Source: Spirosoma aureum
GTDB taxonomy: Bacteria; Bacteroidota; Bacteroidia; Cytophagales; Spirosomataceae
Length of the DNA: 64,000 nucleotides
Direction of reading: 5' to 3'
NCBI RefSeq assembly: GCF_011604685.1
Contig: NZ_CP050063.1
Span: 4,052,501 to 4,116,500, forward strand
Shown here: positions 33,823-40,720 of the stretch, one piece after another
Numbering within the stretch: position 1 is the stretch's first letter
Layout: every line of letters begins with the position of its first letter
Position numbers and translations under genes: made by a program
Notes under the pieces: generated by a model
Database searches by the model: none
What the model saw: the letters and a program-made list of their open reading frames with translations, nothing else
What the model was told of the DNA's origin: nothing

Positions 33823-36705
33823 ATGAAAGTAATTTACCTGATACTATTGATACTGGTTGTCTCGATGCCAACATGGGCACAGGCTCCCGTAAACGGCTCA
33901 GGGAGTCTTCAGTCAGGAGGGCGTACCCGAACATTCCGGTTTCATCTACCCTCCGGCCTTCCCAAAGATAATCTGGCTGTCGTGCTGGCCTATCATGGCG
34001 ATGGTGGAAATGGGGCCAGTTTTCAATCCTATGCGGGCTTCGATGCAGTTGCCGATGCCCAGAATTTTATTGTCGTTTATCCCGATGCTGTTACGGTTGG
34101 TGGAAGTCTGCAATTCAATAAATATGCTGATAATGTCCCCGGTTTTGGAGCCGCTGGTGATGCTAATGGACCTAATCCGGCTGACCCGAACGCACCGGAC
34201 GACGTTTTGTTTACCTCCGATCTAATCGATTATTTATTCCAGAAGTATCGGATCAACCGAAACCGGGTTTATGTGACGGGCCATTCGGGAGGAGGATTTA
34301 TGTGCTATTTTCTGACTATGGCACTGCCGAACAAAATCGCGGCATTTGCTCCGGTTGCTGCCAGTTTGTGGGGTAAAAACAGTTTTTTGTCCACCTACTT
34401 TACGGCTGCCAACTATAAACCAGTGCCGCTGATGCATATTCATAGCAAAGGTGACCCCGTAGTCGATCCGCCCATTATTCCCTATCCAAAGACTCCGGGG
34501 TTCGTCTGGCCGCTATCGAATTATGCCTATCTGGGTTGTGGAAATGGCAGTACATACACGACGAGCGCCGTGAATCCGAATGTCGATTCGCTGACCTTTT
34601 GTAGCTCTGGGAAAAAAGTAGTGTTGATGATGACCAAAGATGCGTCGCATGGGTGGAGTACCCTTTTTAACGTACCGCAGACGATCTGGAATTTTGTCAA
34701 AGGCTACCAACTGACAACCTTCCCCGAATTCGACAATCACCTGAAGGTCGATCAGTTTGGCTACCTGCCTCTGGCCCGGAAAGTAGCGGTGATCAGTAGC
34801 CCCCAAATCGGTTATAATGCATCCGAAACGTTTACGCCATCTACCTTTTATCAAATCCGACGGGCTGCCGATAATTCAGTGGTAATGCGGGGGGCGCCAA
34901 CTACCTGGAATAGCGGTACGACGCATGCTCAATCGGGCGATAAGGTATGGTGGTTCGATTTTTCGCAGGTGCAACAGGCCGGAAGCTATTTTGTGTACGA
35001 TTCGATCCGAAATAAGCGGTCTTACACCTTCGAGATAAATAATGATGTGTATAAAAGCGTCCTGAAAAATGCTGCGCGGGTTTTCTTTTATCAGCGAAGT
35101 GGGTTGGCAAAGCAAACGCCCTATGCCGAAACCCCCTGGACCGACGGAGCCGCATTTCTGGGTGCCCAGCAGGATACAGATTGTCGGCTGGTGACGAATA
35201 CCAATGTGTCAACGGCCAAAAACCTGCGCGGTGGCTGGTTCGACGCGGGCGACTATAACAAATATGTCCCGTTTACGTACGGAACGATGATTGATCTATT
35301 GCTTGCTTATGAAGACAACCCGGTGGTCTGGACTGACGATTTTGCGATTCCGGAATCGGGGAATGGTGTACCTGATTTACTGGACGAAGCGAAATGGGAG
35401 CTTGACTGGATGCTACGAATGCAACAATCCGACGGCTCTTTGCTGCATAAAGTGTCGGTAACGGATTTTAGCGCCGTATCACCACCCAGTGCCGATACAC
35501 ACTTTCGGCGATACGGCGCAGCCAGTACGGATGCTACGGCTACGGGGGCCGCCGTATTGGCTCTGGCCGCCATTCAGTTTAAATCACTGAGCGATCCGGC
35601 AAAAAAACGATATGGCGATACGCTCCAGACGGCGGCTATCAATGCTTACAATTGGGCAAACACGAACCCGAATGTTGCCTTTTCGAACACCGGTTTTCAG
35701 AGTGTTGCCGCTACCAATGATGCACACGACCGACTGGCGCGACGGGTTGCCGCTGCTGCTTTCCTATATGGGCTGACGGGTAATACAACATACCGAAGTT
35801 TCTTTGATGCGAATTACAGTCAGATTCACCTCATTCAGTGGGGGTATGCCTACCCATTCGAGGCCACTTATCAGGATGCCTTGTTGTATTATGCCAGAGT
35901 TTCGGGAGCTACCACCAGCGTCAAAAACGCAATCTTAACGACCTATTCGACTAGTATGAAAACCGGCAATGCGGAAAACCTGCCAGCTTATTTAAGTCAA
36001 ACGGACGCGTATCGAGCTTTTCTGGATGACCGGAACTATACGTGGGGTAGTAACGAAACAAAGGCTCATCAGGGCAACATGTTTTTTGCGATGAATACCT
36101 ACAAGCTGGATGGTGTAAATAAAACCAATTATCAGGATGCTGGCATGGGTTTCGTTCATTATTTACATGGCGTAAATCCGACGGCCTATTGTTACCTGAC
36201 CAATATGGGCGTGGCTGGAGCGGAATTTTCGGCCCCTACGATGTATCATAGCTGGTTTGGCGATGGTACGGCCTTCGATTTTAATCCACCACCTGGGTAT
36301 CTGATGGGCGGTGCTAATCCAACCTACGCGCCCGATGCCGCCTATAGTGGCCCCGTGATCTCACCTCCTCAGAATCAGCCTGTTCAGAAGTCCTACAAAG
36401 CCTGGAATACGTCGTATCCTGAAAATTCCTGGGAACTCAACGAGCCTGCCATTTATTCACAGGCGGCTTATCTGCGGTTGTTATCACAGTCGATATGTTA
36501 TACCGATGTGGTAACCAGCGTGAAATCGGGAAACTGGAACGATTCCGCTACATGGTCGTGTGGGCGCATACCAACGGCCACCGATAAGGTAGTGATTCAG
36601 AAAAATAACACGATCTCAGTCGCTGGAACCGTCCAGGCGAAGAGTGTGACCTTACGTGGAACGATTACCTACGCCAGCGGAGGAAAGATGCAACTGGGGA
36701 ACTAA
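33823..36705 (+). CDS. CE1-like esterase fused to GH9 endoglucanase
   Basis: A 960-residue secreted multidomain protein with a signal peptide (MKVIYLILLILVVSMPTWAQ). Residues about 25-300 are a PHB-depolymerase/CE1-type esterase with nucleophile Ser155 in TGHSGGGFM and the catalytic His in DASHGW. Residues about 308-405 are the Ig-like domain that precedes many GH9 enzymes (VDQFGYLPLARKVAVIS). About 410-890 is the GH9 (alpha/alpha)6 barrel: Asp474 and Asp477 in GGWFDAGDYNKYV, and the general acid Glu874 in WELNEPAIYSQAAYL. The last 60 residues (VKSGNWNDSATWSCGRIPTA) look like a small beta-helical or G8-like module. It probably de-esterifies and cuts the same plant glycan. Confidence 0.9.
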   Translation: MKVIYLILLILVVSMPTWAQAPVNGSGSLQSGGRTRTFRFHLPSGLPKDNLAVVLAYHGDGGNGASFQSYAGFDAVADAQNFIVVYPDAVTVGGSLQFNKYADNVPGFGAAGDANGPNPADPNAPDDVLFTSDLIDYLFQKYRINRNRVYVTGHSGGGFMCYFLTMALPNKIAAFAPVAASLWGKNSFLSTYFTAANYKPVPLMHIHSKGDPVVDPPIIPYPKTPGFVWPLSNYAYLGCGNGSTYTTSAVNPNVDSLTFCSSGKKVVLMMTKDASHGWSTLFNVPQTIWNFVKGYQLTTFPEFDNHLKVDQFGYLPLARKVAVISSPQIGYNASETFTPSTFYQIRRAADNSVVMRGAPTTWNSGTTHAQSGDKVWWFDFSQVQQAGSYFVYDSIRNKRSYTFEINNDVYKSVLKNAARVFFYQRSGLAKQTPYAETPWTDGAAFLGAQQDTDCRLVTNTNVSTAKNLRGGWFDAGDYNKYVPFTYGTMIDLLLAYEDNPVVWTDDFAIPESGNGVPDLLDEAKWELDWMLRMQQSDGSLLHKVSVTDFSAVSPPSADTHFRRYGAASTDATATGAAVLALAAIQFKSLSDPAKKRYGDTLQTAAINAYNWANTNPNVAFSNTGFQSVAATNDAHDRLARRVAAAAFLYGLTGNTTYRSFFDANYSQIHLIQWGYAYPFEATYQDALLYYARVSGATTSVKNAILTTYSTSMKTGNAENLPAYLSQTDAYRAFLDDRNYTWGSNETKAHQGNMFFAMNTYKLDGVNKTNYQDAGMGFVHYLHGVNPTAYCYLTNMGVAGAEFSAPTMYHSWFGDGTAFDFNPPPGYLMGGANPTYAPDAAYSGPVISPPQNQPVQKSYKAWNTSYPENSWELNEPAIYSQAAYLRLLSQSICYTDVVTSVKSGNWNDSATWSCGRIPTATDKVVIQKNNTISVAGTVQAKSVTLRGTITYASGGKMQLGN

Positions 36706-36768
36706 GCAACTCAACACAACATGAGTAAGTATACAGTTGCTACAGAGTGTGATCGTCTGTGGCTGATC

Positions 36769-37743
36769 TTAACGCCCGATTGCTACTTTTCTCAGTATTG
36801 AATCAATCACCTGTAAGGTTGAAACACCATCGGCTTCGGCCTCATAGTTGAGCATAATGCGGTGATTGAACACATCCGGCGCTACTTCCTTAATGTCTTC
36901 GGGTAGAACGTATTCGCGTCGATCGAAATAAGCGAGTGCTTTAGCCGCCAGGTTCAGGTGGATGCTGGCGCGGGGCGACACACCAAACTGGATGTAGCGG
37001 GCTTCGTCGCGAAGGTTGTAATCCATCGGTCGTCGGGTCGCAAATACCAGTTCGATGATATACCGTTCAAGAGTTTCGGAGATGGTGATACCGTTAATTT
37101 CGTTGCGGATGGCTGCCAGATCTTCTTTGCCCAGAACAGGCTGAACCTCATAGTCGAAATTCATATTCGACATTCGGCGCATCACTTCCAGTTCTTCGTC
37201 TTTATTCAGATAATCGACGAATACTTTCATCATGAAGCGATCGACCTGCGCTTCGGGAAGCGGATACGTACCTTCCTGCTCGACCGGATTTTGCGTAGCC
37301 AGCACCAGAAAAGGGCGATCGAGGATAAACGTTTCCTCGCCGATAGTAACCTGCTTTTCCTGCATGGCCTCCAGCAGAGCAGCCTGAACCTTTGCCGGAG
37401 ACCGGTTAACTTCGTCGGCCAGAATCAGGTTAGCAAAAATTGGTCCCTGCTTCACTTCAAATTCGGCGGTTTTCTGGTTGAAAATCATCGTTCCGATCAG
37501 GTCGGCAGGAAGCAGATCGGGCGTAAATTGAATCCGTTGGAAATCCAGTTCAAGAACTTTGGCCAGTGTGTTGATGGTCAATGTTTTGGCTAGCCCAGGA
37601 ACGCCTTCCAGTAAAATGTGCCCGCCCGTAAACAGCCCGATAAGCAGCCGGTTGAGCAGCCGTTCCTGCCCAACCACGACCTGGCTCATCTCGCTGAACA
37701 CCTCGCGGATTTTAGTATGATAGGTGAATGAAGTTGCTTGCAT
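36769..37743 (-). CDS. MoxR-family AAA+ ATPase
   Basis: A 324-residue AAA+ protein of the MoxR/RavA class. Walker A is LEGVPGLAKTLTI (about residues 40-52), Walker B is LILADEVNRSPAKVQAALLE, and sensor 1 is FLVLATQNPVEQEGTYPLPE. MoxR ATPases act as chaperones for metal insertion or complex assembly, usually next to DUF58 and VWA-domain genes. Those partners are absent at both sides here, which is unusual. prmC lies upstream on the same strand, with a T/A-rich hairpin region between. Confidence 0.93.
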   Translation of the reverse strand: MQATSFTYHTKIREVFSEMSQVVVGQERLLNRLLIGLFTGGHILLEGVPGLAKTLTINTLAKVLELDFQRIQFTPDLLPADLIGTMIFNQKTAEFEVKQGPIFANLILADEVNRSPAKVQAALLEAMQEKQVTIGEETFILDRPFLVLATQNPVEQEGTYPLPEAQVDRFMMKVFVDYLNKDEELEVMRRMSNMNFDYEVQPVLGKEDLAAIRNEINGITISETLERYIIELVFATRRPMDYNLRDEARYIQFGVSPRASIHLNLAAKALAYFDRREYVLPEDIKEVAPDVFNHRIMLNYEAEADGVSTLQVIDSILRKVAIGR

Positions 37744-37750
37744 TGTATTA

Positions 37751-37840
37751 AGTTTTCAGATTTCTGTTTTCCGTTTTCAGTGGACTGGCACATTCATATT
37801 TATCGCGTCAGTCAACCGAAAACTGAAAACTGAAAACTCG
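37751..37840 (-). terminator. Probable prmC terminator region
   Basis: Repeated GTTTTCAG-type units on one side (about 37752-37780) can pair with the CTGAAAAC units at 37823-37837, with an inner GACTG (37783-37787)/CAGTC (37809-37813) stem. The pairing is imperfect, but the location just after prmC fits termination. Confidence 0.35.
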
Positions 37841-37850
37841 TCAACTAAAA

Positions 37851-38699
37851 CTAAAACGTTGCCCGGATGCTTCGATCCTTGCCGTGAATGTCTTTGTAAA
37901 CCTGAATATTTGTGAAACCCCGGTCGGCAAATACCTGCCGGGTATCATCGCCAAATCGTTCGTTGATTTCAACATAGCAAGCCCCGTCTTTCGTCAGATG
38001 GCGAACGCAGAAATCAGCAACCGCTTTGTAAAACACCAGCGGATCATTATCCTCGACAAACAAAGCCAGGTCGGGTTCATAGTCTAGAACGTTCCGGTTC
38101 ATATCGGCTGCTTCTGAGCGGGTTACGTAGGGCGGGTTGCTGACAACGCAATCAAACTTCCCCGAAAAGTCGGTTTTTACGCGCAAAATGTCCTGAATCT
38201 CAAACGTAACATCGGCATTTAAATTTTGTGCATTATGCCGGGCCAGCGTCAGTGCTTTATCGGAAACATCCCAGCCCGTTACGACCGATTGCGGTAAAAA
38301 ACGCGCCAGCGTAATGGCAATACAACCACTACCTGTACCAATATCGACAATGGGTACATCGTCATTTCGATCAGAAAAATCGTGCATGATCAACCGAACG
38401 AGGTCTTCGGTTTCGGGTCTTGGTATAAGCACGTCGGGTGATACCTCAAACTCAAGGCCGCAGAAAATCGTTGTGCCAATCACATGCTGGATTGGCTCCT
38501 GTCGGTTGAGTCGTTCCAGGATCTTAAACCAATCCGGTTCTGTCCGGTTTGGGGGTAATGGTTTATCGGTTAACACATCGGTCTTACGCAGGCCGAAGTA
38601 ATGATCGAGCAGCATAAAAGCCATTTCCCGCGCTTCTTCGGGCGGGTAAGCTGTAATATTCTTGCTTAAACGTTGATAGAGTGGTTTGGCGGTGGCCAT
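37851..38699 (-). CDS. prmC: Release factor glutamine N5-methyltransferase (PrmC)
   Basis: PrmC methylates the Gln of the GGQ motif in peptide-chain release factors. The protein has the helical N-terminal domain with RLNRQEPIQHVIGTTIFCGLEF and VLIPRPETEDLVRL. The SAM-binding motif is VDIGTGSGCIAITLA, and the catalytic/substrate motif is SNPPYVTRSE. The start at 38699 (MATAKPLYQRL, 282 residues) is chosen; the frame extends upstream to 38789 but that stretch looks non-coding. It is divergent from ribD. Confidence 0.95.
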   Translation of the reverse strand: MATAKPLYQRLSKNITAYPPEEAREMAFMLLDHYFGLRKTDVLTDKPLPPNRTEPDWFKILERLNRQEPIQHVIGTTIFCGLEFEVSPDVLIPRPETEDLVRLIMHDFSDRNDDVPIVDIGTGSGCIAITLARFLPQSVVTGWDVSDKALTLARHNAQNLNADVTFEIQDILRVKTDFSGKFDCVVSNPPYVTRSEAADMNRNVLDYEPDLALFVEDNDPLVFYKAVADFCVRHLTKDGACYVEINERFGDDTRQVFADRGFTNIQVYKDIHGKDRSIRATF

Positions 38700-38815
38700 T
38701 TGATCAAGTCTAATAAATTTGTGTAAAACTAAAGAAGTTTGCGGTTTATCGTTCGTGATTCCTTGTTCTGATCTTTTCTGTCGAATCACGAATGGTAAGC
38801 CACAAGCTACAAATT

Positions 38816-39835
38816 ATGATCCAATTCATGCGTCGTGCCCTCGAATTAGCAACCCTTGGCCGGGGGCAGGTAAGCCCAAATCCAATGGTTGGCTGTGTCA
38901 TTGAACACAACGGTCGAATTATCGGTGAGGGCTGGCATCAGCGATACGGGGAAGCGCATGCCGAACGGAATGCCATTCGTTCCGTAAAACCAGAGGATGA
39001 GCACCTTTTGCCCGAAAGTACAGCTTATGTTACACTTGAGCCCTGTTCGCACTATGGTAAACAACCTCCCTGTGCCGATTTTCTCATCGAAAGACGAATA
39101 AAACGTGTTGTCTGCTGCAATGACGACCCAAATCCATTAGTAGGCGGACAGGGATTCGCTAAATTACGAAGGGCTGGCATTGAGGTCGAAACAGGTATTC
39201 TCAATGAACTTGGCCGTGAATTGAACGCCCGATTCTTTACCTTTTTTGAGCGAGAACGACCTTATATCATTCTGAAATGGGCTGAAACGACAGACGGTTT
39301 TATTGCCGCAGCAGGCGGGAGACCGGTTAAAATCAGTGGTGATTTATCGCATCGGATAGTTCACCGCTGGCGATCGGAAGAAGATGCGATTCTGGTTGGA
39401 ACCAATACGGCCCGAAATGATAATCCGCGACTAAATACGCGTTTGTGGCCGGGCAAAAATCCAACGCGCCTGGTGCTGGACCGGAACCTGGCATTGTCGC
39501 CTGATCTGTATCTGCTCGATGGTACACAGCCAACGATTGTCTATCATCAGGTTGAAGGTCAGGTACCAACGAAGCATTCTGCGATTATTCACTCATTCGC
39601 TCATTCGCTCATTGACGTTTTGCAGGATCTGCATCAACGCCGGATTCAGTCGGTATTGGTAGAGGGTGGTACGACCTTACTGCAATCGTTTATGGATGCC
39701 GGTTTTTGGGATGAGATGCGGGTATTTCGGAGCCGAACCATGTTGGGCGAAGGAATAAAGGCACCAGCTGTTCGTGGGCAACTGATTCAGCGAGACCTAA
39801 TCGGAGACGACGAGTTAAGCATATATCGTCCGTAG
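38816..39835 (+). CDS. ribD: Bifunctional riboflavin biosynthesis protein RibD
   Basis: A roughly 339-residue cytoplasmic enzyme that deaminates and then reduces the pyrimidine intermediate of riboflavin synthesis. The N-terminal deaminase has the zinc site HAERNAI and PCSHYGKQPPC. The C-terminal reductase has LKWAETTDGFIA, ISGDLSHRIVHRWRSEEDAI and VLVEGGTTLLQSF. The ATG at 38816 (MIQFMRRALELA) fits the family; another at 38792 would add eight residues. A possible -7 box, TAAATTTG, lies at 38714-38721. No other rib gene is adjacent. Confidence 0.95.
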   Translation: MIQFMRRALELATLGRGQVSPNPMVGCVIEHNGRIIGEGWHQRYGEAHAERNAIRSVKPEDEHLLPESTAYVTLEPCSHYGKQPPCADFLIERRIKRVVCCNDDPNPLVGGQGFAKLRRAGIEVETGILNELGRELNARFFTFFERERPYIILKWAETTDGFIAAAGGRPVKISGDLSHRIVHRWRSEEDAILVGTNTARNDNPRLNTRLWPGKNPTRLVLDRNLALSPDLYLLDGTQPTIVYHQVEGQVPTKHSAIIHSFAHSLIDVLQDLHQRRIQSVLVEGGTTLLQSFMDAGFWDEMRVFRSRTMLGEGIKAPAVRGQLIQRDLIGDDELSIYRP

Positions 39836-40196
39836 TCGTCGGGCAGCCGATCTAGCCTATTTTGTGGCTAGCGTTGGAAAATAGCCGCCATTGCCTGCAT
39901 GTTAACCGCTTCATCAAAAGCCGCTTGCACAGGCATGACGAAATCAGGTATGCCTTTCGCTCCGAGCCGTGACACCGCAGCCGCGAACGGTGGTTACTAA
40001 TCATGCGCAAACAAACCATGGCACAGCTCGGAGCGAAAGGCATGATCAGGTATGACAAAATTTTCACAACGAATATGCGAACGAGCTGGTAAGTTCGACC
40101 GTTTGGCTACGATGAAAACACAAACGCCCTGGCCAAGGCCGGGGCGTTTGTACATGGAAAGGCTATTTTATCTAACATAGACTACTTTAACAAGCG
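39836..40196. other. Intergenic region between ribD and a lipoprotein gene
   Basis: A 361-nt convergent gap holding the palindrome described at 39943-40054. On the minus strand about 39867-39952 reads as a protein-like C-terminus (PVQAAFDEAVNMQAMAAIFQ, then stop), but it cannot be joined to any start codon through the palindrome. Either a gene remnant or chance. Near 40113-40148 a GCCCTGGCC/GGCCGGGGC-type hairpin with CAAACGC/GCGTTTG outer arms looks like a terminator. Confidence 0.4.
39943..40054. repeat. Long palindromic intergenic element (copy B) with direct-repeat ends
   Basis: Positions 39950-39967 and 40026-40043 form a perfect 18-bp inverted repeat, continued inward after one mismatch by three more pairs. 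Inside is a second hairpin, CACCG (39973-39977) with CGGTG (39988-39992), followed by GTTACTAAT. The 10-mer ATCAGGTATG stands at both ends (39943-39952 and 40045-40054), like a target duplication. The layout and the core GCGAACGGTGGTTA match copy A at 4126-4231 read on the minus strand (GCGGACCGTGGTTA), while the outer arms differ. Confidence 0.65.
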
Positions 40197-40706
40197 CTAG
40201 TTCGATTGGGCAACGGGTGTAGCATTTGCCCCGATATTACCACTGGCAACCAACTTCGTGCCCGACAATACTTTCACATTGGCATTGTAGGTAGTTAGTT
40301 TGTCATAGAAACCAGCTTCATTGATGACATAGTATTTGCTGGTAGAAAACTCCCCGGTGGCCCCACTGATGGCATCAAGCGGTTTGAGAATTGTTGCCGA
40401 GCTTTCAGCAAGTTTACCCTGGAAAATAGAGGAAGAATAGGCCGTTCCTGTGGTGGTGTTATAAAGCCCCATCTCAACCAAAGTAACTGAGGTGCTGTAC
40501 TTATAAAACACCACGCGCCCATAAATAGTCGTTCCGGTTGCCGATGCTAATGTGTATGACTTATAGGTCGTTACGGTACCACCGCCGAGAGCTACACTTA
40601 AATTAGGTTCATATTGCTGCTGTTCACACGAACTAAGGAAAGCAACTATAGCGAGGAAAAGACCCAGTGCTGGGATAAGGTTTCTTATATTGAAAAATCG
40701 GTTCAT
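40197..40706 (-). CDS. Small secreted lipoprotein paired with a TonB receptor
   Basis: A 169-residue protein with a lipoprotein signal (LGLFLAIVAFLSSC, lipobox Cys about residue 27). The mature part is rich in Thr, Ser, Gly and Tyr with strand-like alternation (YGRVVFYKYSTSVTLVEMGL) and matches no family I know. It starts 14 nt after the TonB receptor stop codon and is almost surely its operon partner. It may be a surface-exposed accessory lipoprotein, but it is far too small to be a SusD. Confidence 0.75.
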   Translation of the reverse strand: MNRFFNIRNLIPALGLFLAIVAFLSSCEQQQYEPNLSVALGGGTVTTYKSYTLASATGTTIYGRVVFYKYSTSVTLVEMGLYNTTTGTAYSSSIFQGKLAESSATILKPLDAISGATGEFSTSKYYVINEAGFYDKLTTYNANVKVLSGTKLVASGNIGANATPVAQSN

Positions 40707-40720
40707 AGCTGGGGTAGCGA

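Noticed and set aside
36958..37593. Open frame of 211 codons antisense to the MoxR gene
   Set aside because: Same reason: fully overlaps conserved AAA+ motifs on the other strand and has no family features.
39852..40067. 71-codon minus-strand ORF spanning the palindrome
   Set aside because: Its reading through the inverted repeat is Cys/Arg-rich and unlike a protein; the protein-like C-terminus nearby is in another frame.
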